Numbered from the stretch's first letter, positions 28,970 to 38,439 are shown. The stretch is DNA of 64,000 nucleotides from Streptomyces sp. DH24 (GCF_029813775.1 NZ_JARVKW010000010.1:62001-126000), one strand, 5' to 3'. Program-made: numbers and translations. The notes: generated by a model not told the origin, from the sequence alone.

Positions 28970-29004
28970 GCAGGCGCCTGAGACTAAGTAGGGAGGGGCC
29001 GGTC

Positions 29005-29778
29005 GTGGGACGACTCGTACCAGCCGTGACCCGGGCTCTCGACATACTCGAGCTCTTCCTCGACGGGGACGGGACGCTGTCCGCACCCGACATCGTGCGC
29101 AGGCTCCAGTTGCCCCGCACCACCGTGCACGAGCTGGTCACCACGCTCGCCGCCCGGAAGTACATCGTCCCGGTCCAGGGACAGCCCGGACGGTACCGGC
29201 TCGGCGTACGCCCGTACCAGCTCGGCGCCCGCTACTCCGAGCAGCTCGACCTCGCCGCCGAGGGGCAGCAGGTCGCCCGGACCGTCGCCGAGACCTGCGA
29301 CGAGACCGTGCACGTGGCGATCCTGGAGGACACCGACGTCATCTACATCGCCAAGGTCGACTCCACGCACGCCGTGCGCATGGTGTCCGCGGCCGGGCGC
29401 AGGCTGCCCGCCCACTGCACCTCCGTCGGCAAGATGCTGCTGGCCTCCCTTCCCGAGCGGGAGCTCGCCGCGCGCATCCCGGACGATGCCGAACTCGCCG
29501 GGATGACGCCCAACAGCATCACCGATCCGGCCGTGCTGCGCGAGACCCTCGCGGAGATCCGGGAGCGCGGCGTCGCGGTGGAGAGCCGGGAGTCCAACCC
29601 GGACGTCTCCTGCGTCGCCGCGCCCGTGCGCGACCGCACCGGGCAGGTCGTCGCCGCGCTGTCCATCTCGGTGCCGATGATCCGCTGGAGCGAGGACCGC
29701 CTCGCCGAGCTGGAGGAGCTCGCCGTCAAGGGCGCCGCCGACCTGTCGGAGCGGCTCGGCCACCGGAGCGTGGCATGA
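29005..29778 (+). CDS. IclR-family transcriptional regulator, likely controller of the arabinan/sugar-acid genes
   Basis: Regulator of 257 residues, the usual IclR length. The winged helix is at 8-65 (ALDILELFLDGDGTLSAPDI, LPRTTVHELVTTLA), and the effector domain shows RLGVRPYQLG, HCTSVGKMLLASLPE and SCVAAPVRDRTGQVVAALSI. The GTG has a GGGAGGGG site. The operator pair in its own promoter is repeated at other catabolic promoters in the window, so I infer that it regulates them and itself. It overlaps the lactonase gene by ATGA. The inducer may be an arabinose- or galactose-derived acid. Confidence 0.9.
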   Translation: MGRLVPAVTRALDILELFLDGDGTLSAPDIVRRLQLPRTTVHELVTTLAARKYIVPVQGQPGRYRLGVRPYQLGARYSEQLDLAAEGQQVARTVAETCDETVHVAILEDTDVIYIAKVDSTHAVRMVSAAGRRLPAHCTSVGKMLLASLPERELAARIPDDAELAGMTPNSITDPAVLRETLAEIRERGVAVESRESNPDVSCVAAPVRDRTGQVVAALSISVPMIRWSEDRLAELEELAVKGAADLSERLGHRSVA

Positions 29779-30620
29779 GCGGCTACGAGGTGGCGGTGCG
29801 GGCCGAGGCCGCGCTCGGCGAGGGGCCCACGTGGGACGCGGCGGCCGGGCGGCTGCTGTGGATCGACATCCTCGGCTCCCGCGTGCACGGCTACGACCCG
29901 GTCTCCGGGCGGCGCACGGTCCGTACGACGGAACAGCACGTCGGTGCCGTCAAGCCCCGCGCGGGCGGCGGGCTGGTGCTCAACCTCCGGGACGGCATCG
30001 GGCTCCTGGACCCCGACGACTCCTTCCGCTGGCTGCACCGCGAGGTCGTCCCCGGCCGCCGCGCCAACGACGCCGCCGTGGCGCCCGACGGGGCGCTGTG
30101 GGCCGGGACCATGCGGTACGACGAGGCGCCGGGCGGCGGCACGCTGTCCCGTGTCACCGGTGACGGCACGGTCGAGGTCGTCCTGCCCGACGTGGCCGTC
30201 AGCAACGGCACCGGGTGGAGCCCCGACGGGCGGCGGATGTACTACATCGACTCGCCCACGCGGCGCGTCGACGTCTTCGACCACGACGCGGGGCGGGTGA
30301 CCGGCCGGCGTCCGCTCGCCGTGATCGAGGACGGCGCCGGCTTCCCCGACGGGCTCACCGTCGATGCCGACGGATGTGTGTGGGTCGCCCTGTGGGACGG
30401 CGGAGCGGTACGCCGCTACACGCCGGACGGTGTGCTGGACCGGGTGATCGAGCTGCCGGTGCCGCGCGTGACCGCCTGCGCCTTCGGCGGCGCCGGCCTG
30501 ACCGACCTGTACATCACGACGGCCCGCGTCGGCCTGGACTCACCCCCGCCGCTGGCGGGCTCGCTGCTGGTGGTGCCGGGCGCCGGGCAGGGGCTGCCGC
30601 AACCGGCGTTCGCCGGCTGA
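29775..30620 (+). CDS. SMP-30/gluconolactonase-family sugar lactonase
   Basis: Beta-propeller lactonase of 281 residues that opens an aldonolactone to the aldonic acid. Metal-site motifs are in place: LGEGPTWDAAAGRLLWIDI (Glu ligand), RANDAAVAPDGALWAGTM (Asn ligand), VSNGTGWSPDGRRMYYIDS and GFPDGLTVDADGCVWVALW (Asp ligand). It is translationally coupled to the IclR gene. With the dehydratase and dehydrogenase at 55.2-57.4 kb it suggests a non-phosphorylative sugar oxidation route. Confidence 0.88.
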   Translation: MSGYEVAVRAEAALGEGPTWDAAAGRLLWIDILGSRVHGYDPVSGRRTVRTTEQHVGAVKPRAGGGLVLNLRDGIGLLDPDDSFRWLHREVVPGRRANDAAVAPDGALWAGTMRYDEAPGGGTLSRVTGDGTVEVVLPDVAVSNGTGWSPDGRRMYYIDSPTRRVDVFDHDAGRVTGRRPLAVIEDGAGFPDGLTVDADGCVWVALWDGGAVRRYTPDGVLDRVIELPVPRVTACAFGGAGLTDLYITTARVGLDSPPPLAGSLLVVPGAGQGLPQPAFAG

Positions 30621-30634
30621 GCCGGTCGTCCCGC

Positions 30635-32053
30635 CTACGTCAGGCCCGCCGCCTTGCGCTCCTCCGCCGTCAGCGGGGGTCCCGTCAGCCGGGGCTTCAG
30701 GGGGCCCACCGCCGCCGCCAGCAGCGTGCCCGGGGTCAGCAGCGTCTCCGCCCGGCGCTCCAGCGACGTCACGTCGGTGACGCGCCGGGCGATGCGGCCG
30801 TTGCCGGTGGCCGTGAGCATGAGGCGGTCGACGTAGGCGGCGACGCGGCGGTCGCGCAGGGTGGGGCCGTTCTCCGTCGCGCCGGGATAGAACACGTCCT
30901 GGCCGATGGCGAGGTCCCAAGCCGCGGCGACCGGGCGGGCCACCGCCTTCTGGACGCGCCGGGCCAGACCCGGGGCGGCCCGGCCGTGCCGGCGTGTCAC
31001 GTCGCGCAGGGCCAGCGCGCACTGGGCGGCGACCGCGAGTCCGTGGCCGTAGACCGGGTTGAACGCGGCGAGCGCGTCGCCGAGGACGGTGAAGTTCTCC
31101 GGCCAGGCCGGCATGCGCTCGTAGAAGGTGCGCCGGTTCACCGTGGAGCGGGTGAAGGAGACGCCGGAGAGGGGTTCGGCGCGCTCCAGCAGGTCGCCGA
31201 TGACCGGGTGCCGCAGCCGGTCGCGGGCGAAGGGGAGGAACTCGTCGTCGCGGCCGGAGGGTTCGCCGCCGCGCGTGCCGGAGAGGGTGACGATCCAGCG
31301 GCCGTCCTCGATGGGCAGCAGGAAGCCCGCCCGGCCGGGGCCGCCCCCGCGCGGGTCGGGCTGCACGTTGACGACCGGGAACCCGTCCCGGGCGTTCTCC
31401 GGCGCGAGGTACAGGCGGCTGGCGTAGGCGAGCCCCGAGTCGACCACACGGTGCCTCGGCTCGGGCAGTCCGAGACGGGTGAGCCACCGCGACGCCTGTG
31501 AGCCGCGCCCCGACGCGTCGACGACCAGGCCGGCCGCGAGCGTGTGCTCGGTGCCGCCGCTGTCGCGGACGCGAACGCCCGTGACGGCGGCGGCCGTTCC
31601 CGTCAGGCCCAGCGCCTCCGTGCCGGACAGCAGCTCCACCCGGTCGTCGGCGAGGACCCGCGCGCGGATCGTGGCGTCCAGCAGGTCGCGTCCGGCCAGG
31701 ATCACGTGGTGCGACTCGGGCCAGCGCCGGAACCAGCCCCGCGCCGACAGGGCGACCACGTCCGTGGTGACCGGCAGCCGGCGCGCCCCGGCGTCCCGCA
31801 GCTCGGCCGTGACGCCCGGCAGCAGCGCCTCGACGGCGCGGGCGCCGCCCGACCACAGCATGTGGGCGTGCCGCGCCTGGGGCAGTCCCTTGCGGGGGCC
31901 GGGCACGGCGGGCAGCACGTCGCGCTCGACGATCACGACGCGGTCGGCGAACCCGGCCAGCGCGCTCGCGGCGAGCATGCCGGTGTGGGACCCGCCCAGG
32001 ACGACCGCGGTTCTGACGGGGTCGGGACGGTCGCTGCGGGGACGTTCACTCAT
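30635..32053 (-). CDS. FAD-dependent oxidoreductase of the monooxygenase/geranylgeranyl-reductase class
   Basis: Flavoprotein of 472 residues. The N-terminal dinucleotide fold is VVLGGSHTGMLAASALAGF, in place of GxGxxG. The internal DASGRGSQASRWL and the second FAD contact FTVLGDALAAFNPVYGHGL are typical of group A monooxygenases and related reductases. It is the last gene of a three-gene operon, overlapping the membrane-protein gene by 8 bp. The substrate is unknown. The constant company of the ImmA/IrrE and MAB_1171c-like genes suggests a dedicated small-molecule or sensing role. Confidence 0.82.
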   Translation of the reverse strand: MSERPRSDRPDPVRTAVVLGGSHTGMLAASALAGFADRVVIVERDVLPAVPGPRKGLPQARHAHMLWSGGARAVEALLPGVTAELRDAGARRLPVTTDVVALSARGWFRRWPESHHVILAGRDLLDATIRARVLADDRVELLSGTEALGLTGTAAAVTGVRVRDSGGTEHTLAAGLVVDASGRGSQASRWLTRLGLPEPRHRVVDSGLAYASRLYLAPENARDGFPVVNVQPDPRGGGPGRAGFLLPIEDGRWIVTLSGTRGGEPSGRDDEFLPFARDRLRHPVIGDLLERAEPLSGVSFTRSTVNRRTFYERMPAWPENFTVLGDALAAFNPVYGHGLAVAAQCALALRDVTRRHGRAAPGLARRVQKAVARPVAAAWDLAIGQDVFYPGATENGPTLRDRRVAAYVDRLMLTATGNGRIARRVTDVTSLERRAETLLTPGTLLAAAVGPLKPRLTGPPLTAEERKAAGLT

Positions 32054-33416
32054 GCGCGCGCACGCTCTCTGCCGGTGCGGTCGCGCGGGTGCGTACCGCC
32101 TCGATGTCGTCGGGATGGCGAAGGGCCCGGGACACGTCCTGGATCTCCCGCAGCAGGTACGTCGTGTCCGGGCCGGACGGGGAGCCCGCGGCGTCGGTGT
32201 CCGGGGCCCGCTCCCGGGCGGCGGCGGCGTCCAGGATGGTCACCGCGGCGGCGAGGGCGCGGGCCCGTGCCGGGTCGTGGCCGAGGGCGAGGGCGGCCTC
32301 GTGGGCCCGGTCGCGCAGGTCCTCGTCGAGGTACCGGGACAGCTGGAGGAGCCCGTCGCGGATGAACGTCTCGCGGCGGATCAGGCGGAGCTGGGCGGTG
32401 GCGCGCAGGGCGTACGGTTCGCGCCGGCCGGTGACGGTCCGCATCAGCCGGTACAGCGGCCGCAGTTGCCGGTGCCCGAGCCGGACCCGCCAGTGCTCCT
32501 GGAGGTACTGGCCGGCGTGCGGGATGATGAAGCCGATCGCGACGAGGGTGGCGGAGACGCAGGCGGCCGACGGTGCCACGTAGGTGCTCAGCCAGTCCAG
32601 GTCCCGGCCGGCCCACCGGGCGACGACGGCGGTGAGCTTGGACGCGTCGAAGATCAGGTTCGAGGCGTAGCCGACGCCCAGGAACCGCAGGCCCGCGCGC
32701 AGCCAGGCGTCGAGCCCGTCGGTGCGGATCCAGTTCCAGATGAGCCGGGCGGTGATGGCGCAGGCCACGGTGTGCGCGGTCAGGTAGAGCAGGATCTGCT
32801 CGCGCATGAACGGCGTGGTGGCGTAGTAGGTGTCCAGGTCGCGGAGCCGTTCGACGGGCGCGTCGGCGAGCCAGAACAGGACCCACAGGGTGACGACCAC
32901 CCCGGCGTAGACGGACACCACCCAGCGGGTCGCGCGCTGCGTCTGGTCCGAGCGGTCGTCGAGGCCGTTGCGCCAGGCGATGATCAGCAGCAGCCAGGAC
33001 GCGCTGAGCACGGTCAGCAGGGAGTACACCCAGGGCGCCGAGATGTTGGGCACGCCGGTGACGCGGTTGGTCCAGGCGATGGTGCCGGGCGCGGCGAAGA
33101 CGAACACGGCGCAGCCGAACAGCAGCAGGCCGCCGACGGCGCGCAGCAGCGGGTCGCGCCACATCTTGACGATGCTGGGCAGTTTGAGCGCCAGGGCGGC
33201 GCCGAGCACGAGGGTCGGGAGCCAGAAGGAGATCGACAACCCGCTGAGCCACTCGGCGGGGCCCGCAGCCAGCCGCGCCGCGTCGGCGCCGAGTCGGGCC
33301 GGTTGCGCGACCAACTCCGCGGCAAGGGACGGGAGTTGAACCGGTTCCGCCGCCAGGCGCGCCGTGTCCGCCGCCGGGCCGACCGTGGCGCCCGCCGGTT
33401 CGAGGACGTCCGTCAC
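32046..33416 (-). CDS. MAB_1171c-like seven-pass membrane protein
   Basis: Integral membrane protein of 456 residues. Seven hydrophobic segments fall between about residues 30 and 285 (for example PTLVLGAALALKLPSI, LLTVLSASWLLLIIAW and ATLVAIGFIIP). A soluble helical C-terminus follows with RLIRRETFIRDGLLQLSRYL, matching the DUF6545-like end of MAB_1171c-family putative transporters. The GTG at 33416 shares its last two bases with the upstream stop (GTGA overlap). Transport or signalling is unproven. Confidence 0.78.
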   Translation of the reverse strand: MTDVLEPAGATVGPAADTARLAAEPVQLPSLAAELVAQPARLGADAARLAAGPAEWLSGLSISFWLPTLVLGAALALKLPSIVKMWRDPLLRAVGGLLLFGCAVFVFAAPGTIAWTNRVTGVPNISAPWVYSLLTVLSASWLLLIIAWRNGLDDRSDQTQRATRWVVSVYAGVVVTLWVLFWLADAPVERLRDLDTYYATTPFMREQILLYLTAHTVACAITARLIWNWIRTDGLDAWLRAGLRFLGVGYASNLIFDASKLTAVVARWAGRDLDWLSTYVAPSAACVSATLVAIGFIIPHAGQYLQEHWRVRLGHRQLRPLYRLMRTVTGRREPYALRATAQLRLIRRETFIRDGLLQLSRYLDEDLRDRAHEAALALGHDPARARALAAAVTILDAAAARERAPDTDAAGSPSGPDTTYLLREIQDVSRALRHPDDIEAVRTRATAPAESVRAHE

Positions 33417-34018
33417 CGCGCCGTACCTCCGCGTCCGCGGTAGCCGAGGGACCGCTGGACCGGGCCGAGGGCCGGGCCGCCGCCCTCGCCCGGCAGGAAC
33501 GGCCGCAGTGCCGCCGCCAGCCGGTGCCCGAAGTCGTCGGCCTCCGCCTCGTCCGTCTCGCGCGAGCCGTTGCGCGCCGCGACGGTCAGGGCGCGGTCGT
33601 GCCAGTCGGGGGCGCCGGCGAGGGCGCGGGCGGCGGCCGTGCCGACGGCGTGGTGGTGGCCGTGGCCGGCGTGCAGGTGCCACAGCTCGTGGCCGAGGAT
33701 GACCAGCTGCTGGAGGGCCTCGGCGCGTTCCTCCACGATGACCAGGTCGAAGTCCTGGAACTCCACCCAGAGCCCGGTCACCTCGATCTCGTCCGGGAAG
33801 CGTTCGAACCGCAGCTCCACGCGCCGCCCGCCGCGCCGCGCGCTCATCTCCTCGCACAGCGCCAGGCACAGGTCCCGTACGCCCGCCGGGGCCCGGGGTC
33901 CGGAGCGGATCGCGTCGGCCAGGTCGGACGCCAGGTCGCGCATGGCGGAGCCGCGTTTCGGGCGCCGCGGCGCCGAGACGACCCGGGACGCCCTCCGCAG
34001 CGCGCCCGCGAACACCAT
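33413..34018 (-). CDS. ImmA/IrrE-like metallopeptidase-fold protein
   Basis: Small cytoplasmic protein of 201 residues. The zinc-peptidase motif HELWH (VILGHELWHLHAGHG) follows an alpha/beta N-terminal segment (VTGLWVEFQDFDLVIVEE), and a later acidic helix (ETDEAEADDFGHRLA) could supply the third ligand. ImmA/IrrE proteins cleave repressors. Streptomyces copies beside MAB_1171c genes are often labelled toxin components. The ATG has a GAAGGGAG site and it leads the three-gene operon. Confidence 0.8.
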   Translation of the reverse strand: MVFAGALRRASRVVSAPRRPKRGSAMRDLASDLADAIRSGPRAPAGVRDLCLALCEEMSARRGGRRVELRFERFPDEIEVTGLWVEFQDFDLVIVEERAEALQQLVILGHELWHLHAGHGHHHAVGTAAARALAGAPDWHDRALTVAARNGSRETDEAEADDFGHRLAAALRPFLPGEGGGPALGPVQRSLGYRGRGGTAR

Positions 34019-34171
34019 CGCACTCCCTTCTCGCCGCCCGGCGGCAGCCTGTTCGGAGACTACGCGGACGGAACTGTCCGCGTCATGTCATCCGACAGGC
34101 GGTGCACTGCGTGCCACCGGCCGTGCCGTCGTCCCTGGCCCGCGGGCTTTCTGAAAGTTTTGCCGGACCCA

Positions 34172-34238
34172 TTGACGCGCCCGCCCAACGAACCTACGGT
34201 CCCGTTCGAAGTTACGAGCGTCATTCGAAATACCGAAC
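34172..34238 (+). promoter_or_regulatory. Promoter with paired IclR-type operators, oligosaccharide importer
   Basis: TTGACG (34172-34177), 17 bp, TACGGT (34195-34200), then two 16-bp elements, GTTCGAAGTTACGAGC (34204) and ATTCGAAATACCGAAC (34223), 19 bp apart. The -35, spacer length, -10 and following CCC are the same as at 44619-44650. Repressor bound here would block the start of transcription. Confidence 0.8.
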
Positions 34239-34278
34239 AACGTACCTCCGTGGCACATTCGAACAGTAAGGGCAGGGC

Positions 34279-35628
34279 ATGGGACGACCTGGCCTGAGTC
34301 GCAGGCACCTTCTCGCCGGAACAGCCGGGCTGACCGTCGCCGGAAGCTTCGGCTTCGCGGCGGTCGGCACCGGGGCGGACGCGCTCGCCTCCGGTGCGGA
34401 CACCCGGGTGCGCTACTGGAACCTCTTCAGTGGCGGCGACGGCTACAACATGATCGCGATGCTGGACGCCTTCCGTAAGGAAAACCCCGGCATCGACGTG
34501 AAGGACTCCACCCTCCAGTGGGGCAACCCCTTCTACACCAAGCTCGCCATGGCGGCCGCGGGCAACCGCGCACCCGATCTCGGCGTCATGCACCTGGGCC
34601 GGGTCACCGGCTTCTCGCCCGGCCGGCTCCTGGACCCCTGGGACGTCGGCCTGCTCGCCAAGTACGGCGTACGGGAGGCCGACTTCAACCCGGAGCTGTG
34701 GAAGCGCGCCGTCATCGACGGCAAGCTCTACGCCCTGCCGCTCGACATCCACGTACAGCTCTGCTTCTACCGCAAGGACGTGCTGGGGAAGGCCGGGCTG
34801 CTCGGCGACGACGGCAGAATGGTCCAAGTCACCTCCACCAATGAGTGGTTCGACGTCCTGAAGAAGGCGAAGAAGGCCACGAAGCGGGGCCTGCAGACCA
34901 TCGGCCTGTGGACCAACGACCAGAACTTCCAGTGGTGGTTCTTCGTCGCCTTCTACACCCAGCTCGGCGGCACCTGGTTCAACGCCGCCAACACGGAGGT
35001 CACCTTCGACACCGACAAGGCGACACAGGTGCTGGAGTTCCTGCGGCAGCACGTCACCGACGGGTACACCATCCCGGGCGCGCCCACCGGCGAGCAGTTC
35101 GTCAACGGCGCCCCCTTCACCTGGGAGGGCAACTGGTCGGTGCCGGTCTTCTCCGGCGCGAAACTCGACTACGGCGCCACCCCGCTGCCGCCCGTCTTCG
35201 GCGAACAGGCCACCCACGCCGAGTCGCACGCCTTCGTCCTGCCCCACCAGGCCGACCGCGGCGGCCCCGCCAACGAGGGCGCCCACCGGCTCGCGGCCTA
35301 CGTCGTGCAGAACGCCCGCGCCTGGGCCGCCGGCGGACACATCCCCGCCCACACGCCCACCCTGACCACGCCCGAGTACCGGGAGCTCGCCCCGCAGAAC
35401 GAGTACGTGAGCGCCATGGACCACCAGGCCAACGAGCCCAAGGTGTGGTTCGCGGGCTCCACCGGTGTCCTCGCCCAGGACCTCGGACCGGTCGTCGTCT
35501 CCTCGACGACGGGCTCCGCCCGGCCGGCCGCCGTCGCGCAGCGCATGAAGGCCCGGCTGACCGCGCTCCTCGCCTCGAAGAACCCGATGGACGGCAGAAC
35601 AGCCGCGCAGGGAGGTACCGTCGCATGA
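34279..35628 (+). CDS. Extracellular sugar-binding protein with Tat-type signal
   Basis: CUT1 solute-binding protein of 449 residues. The N-terminus LSRRHLLAGTAGLTVAG is a twin-arginine signal, with no lipobox Cys. The mature part shows RVRYWNLFSGGDGYNM, PGIDVKDSTLQWGNPFYTKL and FTWEGNWSVPVF. The ATG has an AGGGCAGG site. It opens an operon with two permeases and GH43, so arabino-oligosaccharides are the likely cargo. Confidence 0.92.
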   Translation: MGRPGLSRRHLLAGTAGLTVAGSFGFAAVGTGADALASGADTRVRYWNLFSGGDGYNMIAMLDAFRKENPGIDVKDSTLQWGNPFYTKLAMAAAGNRAPDLGVMHLGRVTGFSPGRLLDPWDVGLLAKYGVREADFNPELWKRAVIDGKLYALPLDIHVQLCFYRKDVLGKAGLLGDDGRMVQVTSTNEWFDVLKKAKKATKRGLQTIGLWTNDQNFQWWFFVAFYTQLGGTWFNAANTEVTFDTDKATQVLEFLRQHVTDGYTIPGAPTGEQFVNGAPFTWEGNWSVPVFSGAKLDYGATPLPPVFGEQATHAESHAFVLPHQADRGGPANEGAHRLAAYVVQNARAWAAGGHIPAHTPTLTTPEYRELAPQNEYVSAMDHQANEPKVWFAGSTGVLAQDLGPVVVSSTTGSARPAAVAQRMKARLTALLASKNPMDGRTAAQGGTVA

Positions 35629-36563
35629 CGACCAGTGCCGAGACCGTCGTCGCCCCGGCCAGTACCCGGACCGCCACGGCCACCGCGACCGTCCGCCGCA
35701 AGCAGGGCTTCCAGCACGGGGGCTGGTTCGTCGCCCCGTTCCTCGCGATCTTCGCGCTGTTCGTGATCTGGCCGCTGCTGCGCGGCGTCTACCTCAGCTT
35801 CACGAACGCCAACGTCTCCGGCGACGGCACCGCCTTCGTCGGCCTCGACAACTACCGCGAGGCGTTCAACGACACCGCGATGTGGGACGCGCTCGGACAC
35901 AGCGCGTACTTCACCGTCCTCGTCGTCCCCTGCATCACCGTCCTCGCCTTCCTCCTCGCGATGCTCGCGCACAACATCGAGCGCGGGAAGTGGCTGTGGC
36001 GGCTGTGCTTCTTCGCACCGTTCCTGCTGCCGTCGACCGTCGCGGCCAACATGTGGCAGTGGCTGTTCACCCAGGGCATCGGCCTGTTCAACGAGACCCT
36101 CGGGATCGAGACGCCCTGGCTGACCGACAAGTCGTACGCGATGCTCGCCATCGTCATCACCACCCTGTGGTGGACGGTCGGCTTCAGCTTCCTGCTCTAC
36201 CTCGCCGCCCTCCAGGGCATCCCCGCCCACCTGTACGAGGCCGCGAAGCTGGACGGCGCCAACGCCTGGCACCGCATGGTGCACATCACCCTGCCGATGC
36301 TGCGCAACATCACCGGCCTCGTGATCGCGCTCCAGATCCTCGCCTCGCTCCAGCTGTTCGACCAGGCCGTCGTGATGATGGACTTCGGCCCCGGGCCGGA
36401 GCTGAGCACCCGCTCCTTCGTCCAGTACACCCTCGAACAGGGCTTCACCAGCTACCGCGTGGGCTACGCCTCCGCGATGTCCATCATCTTCTTCGTGATC
36501 ATCGCAGTCGTCGCCCTGGCGCGGATGTGGCTGCTGCGCACCCGTGAGGAGGGCACCCGATGA
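35625..36563 (+). CDS. Sugar ABC transporter permease, MalF type
   Basis: Inner-membrane permease of 312 residues, about six membrane segments, EAA loop LYEAAKLDGANAWHRMVHITLP. Overlaps the binding-protein gene by ATGA and the next permease by ATGA, with GGAGG upstream. No ATPase gene accompanies it, so the shared MsiK-type ATPase is expected. Confidence 0.92.
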   Translation: MTTSAETVVAPASTRTATATATVRRKQGFQHGGWFVAPFLAIFALFVIWPLLRGVYLSFTNANVSGDGTAFVGLDNYREAFNDTAMWDALGHSAYFTVLVVPCITVLAFLLAMLAHNIERGKWLWRLCFFAPFLLPSTVAANMWQWLFTQGIGLFNETLGIETPWLTDKSYAMLAIVITTLWWTVGFSFLLYLAALQGIPAHLYEAAKLDGANAWHRMVHITLPMLRNITGLVIALQILASLQLFDQAVVMMDFGPGPELSTRSFVQYTLEQGFTSYRVGYASAMSIIFFVIIAVVALARMWLLRTREEGTR

Positions 36564-37417
36564 GCACTGCCCACATCCGGCTCAAGCCCCGCCGTGCCTG
36601 GACGCCCGGCCAGATCGTCCTGACGGCGCTCGGCGTCCTCGTCTCCGCCGTCTTCGTGGCGCCGATGGCCGCGGCCCTGCTGACCTCGTTCAAGTCCGAG
36701 GCCGAAGCGGCCCAGATCCCGCCGCACTGGCTGCCCGAGGTCTGGACGGGCCAGGCCTGGAAGGCGCTGTTCGAGACCGGCAACATCACCAACTGGTTCG
36801 TGAACTCCCTGGTCGTCTCGGTGTGCGTGACGACCGTCGTGCTGGCGGTCAGCGCGCTCGCCGGATACGGCTTCGCCCGCACCGAGTTCCGCGGCAAGAA
36901 CGTCCTGCTCGGCCTCGTCATGGCCGGCCTGATGGTGTCGCCCGCCGTGCTCGGCGTGCCGCTGTTCACGACCGTCCAGCAGATGGGGATGGTCGACACC
37001 TACTGGGGCATGATCCTGCCGCAGTGCGCGCCCGCCGCGATGGTCTACATCCTCTACAAGTTCTTCCAGGGCATCCCGCGCGAACTGGAGGAGGCCGCCT
37101 TCATCGACGGCGCGGGCCGCTGGCGGGTCTTCTTCACCATCGTGCTCCCGCTGTCCCGCCCCTCCCTCGCCGCGGTCGGCATCTTCACCTTCATCGCCTC
37201 GTGGAACAACTTCCTGTGGCCGTACATGGTGACCAACAACCCCGACCTGATGACCATGCCGAACGGCATCGCGACCGTCATGAACTCCTACGGCATCCAG
37301 TGGGCCCAGCTGATGGCCGGCGGCCTGATGGCCGGGCTGCCGCTGATCGTCGTCTTCGTCTTCTTCCAGCGGCAGATCGTGGCGGGCGTCGCCCACACGG
37401 GATTGGCGGGACAGTGA
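36560..37417 (+). CDS. Sugar ABC transporter permease, MalG type
   Basis: Inner-membrane permease of 285 residues with six predicted segments and EAA loop LEEAAFIDGAGRWRVFFTIV. The stop codon overlaps the GTG of the GH43 gene (GTGA), so importer and hydrolase are translated as one unit. Confidence 0.92.
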   Translation: MSTAHIRLKPRRAWTPGQIVLTALGVLVSAVFVAPMAAALLTSFKSEAEAAQIPPHWLPEVWTGQAWKALFETGNITNWFVNSLVVSVCVTTVVLAVSALAGYGFARTEFRGKNVLLGLVMAGLMVSPAVLGVPLFTTVQQMGMVDTYWGMILPQCAPAAMVYILYKFFQGIPRELEEAAFIDGAGRWRVFFTIVLPLSRPSLAAVGIFTFIASWNNFLWPYMVTNNPDLMTMPNGIATVMNSYGIQWAQLMAGGLMAGLPLIVVFVFFQRQIVAGVAHTGLAGQ

Positions 37418-38385
37418 CCGTGCGCAGAACCCTGACCGCGGTGGCCGCGGCCACCGTCCTGGCCCTGCTGCCGCACACGGCCCAGGCCGCGGAGTCCTAC
37501 CCCGCCCCCCGCCCGATCACCGGCCAGCAGATCATCCACGACCCGACCGTCATCCGCCTCAAGTCCGGCGGCTACGCGGCCTATTCGACCGGCGGTGTCA
37601 TCGGCGCCCGCCTGTCGAAGGACGGCAAGCACTGGGACGACGCGGGCAACGCCTTCGCCGAGCCGCCGACGTGGTGGTACGAGTACAACGACACCGGCGA
37701 CCCGTGGGCGCCCGACCTCTCCTACCGGGACGGCCGCTACTGGCTCTACTACGCCGTCTCCTCCTGGGGCACCAACCACTCCGCGATCGGCGTCGCCACC
37801 TCCGCGACCGGCCTGCCCGGCACCTGGACCGACCACGGCAAGGTCTTCTCCTCGCAGACCACGGACCACTGGAACGCCATCGACCCGGCGATCGTCAAGG
37901 CCGACGGCAAGCTGTGGATGTCGTTCGGCTCGTACTGGACCGGCATCCGCATGGTCGAACTCGACCCCGCCACCGGCAAGGCCGTCCCCGGCGCCACCGT
38001 CCACCACCTGGCCACCCGCCCGGACGCCCCGTACGCCGTCGAGGGCCCGGCGATCGTCAAGCACGGCCGCCACTACTACCTCTTCGCCTCCTACGACGCC
38101 TGCTGCTCGGGCGTGAACTCCACGTACAAGATCCGCGTCGGCCGCTCGGCCTCGGTCACGGGCCCGTACGTCGACAGCACCGGCAAGCCGATGCTGGAGG
38201 GCGGCGGCGACCTGCTCCTGGAGGGCCACGGCCGCTTCATCGGCACGGGCGGCCAGTCCGTCTTCAGGGACCGGGGCGAGGACTGGCTGGCGTACCACTA
38301 CTACGACGCGGCGGACGACGGCACACCGAAGCTCGGCCTGAACAGGCTGAGCTGGACAGCAGACGGCCGGCCGAGCGTGCGCTAG
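37414..38385 (+). CDS. Secreted GH43 arabinanase
   Basis: Extracellular five-bladed propeller hydrolase of 323 residues that should cut alpha-1,5-arabinan. A signal peptide (TLTAVAAATVLALLPHTAQA) precedes the catalytic triad Asp43 (IIHDPTVI), Asp157 (NAIDPAI) and Glu210 (AVEGPAIV). It has about the same size and layout as the GH43 at 44733. Placing it in the importer operon couples extracellular release with uptake. An alternative GTG lies 6 bp downstream. Confidence 0.9.
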   Translation: MTVRRTLTAVAAATVLALLPHTAQAAESYPAPRPITGQQIIHDPTVIRLKSGGYAAYSTGGVIGARLSKDGKHWDDAGNAFAEPPTWWYEYNDTGDPWAPDLSYRDGRYWLYYAVSSWGTNHSAIGVATSATGLPGTWTDHGKVFSSQTTDHWNAIDPAIVKADGKLWMSFGSYWTGIRMVELDPATGKAVPGATVHHLATRPDAPYAVEGPAIVKHGRHYYLFASYDACCSGVNSTYKIRVGRSASVTGPYVDSTGKPMLEGGGDLLLEGHGRFIGTGGQSVFRDRGEDWLAYHYYDAADDGTPKLGLNRLSWTADGRPSVR

Positions 38386-38387
38386 GG

Positions 38388-38403
38388 GCGCGGGGAACCG
38401 CGC
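38388..38403. repeat. Small perfect hairpin of a Streptomyces dispersed-repeat type
   Basis: GCGCGG, loop GGAA, CCGCGC, directly after the GH43 stop. The surrounding GGGGCGCGGGGAAC...GCGCGACC resembles an intergenic element I know from many Streptomyces genomes. It might stabilise or attenuate the operon transcript before GH51. Confidence 0.55.
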
Positions 38404-38439
38404 GACCGGCCACAGAAAACCCGCAGACGAAAGGACACC

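Noticed and set aside
22130..34018. A biosynthetic gene cluster suggested by MatB, ATP-grasp and FAD oxidoreductase genes
   Set aside because: No polyketide, peptide or terpene synthase core is present and the genes lie in separate operons on both strands.
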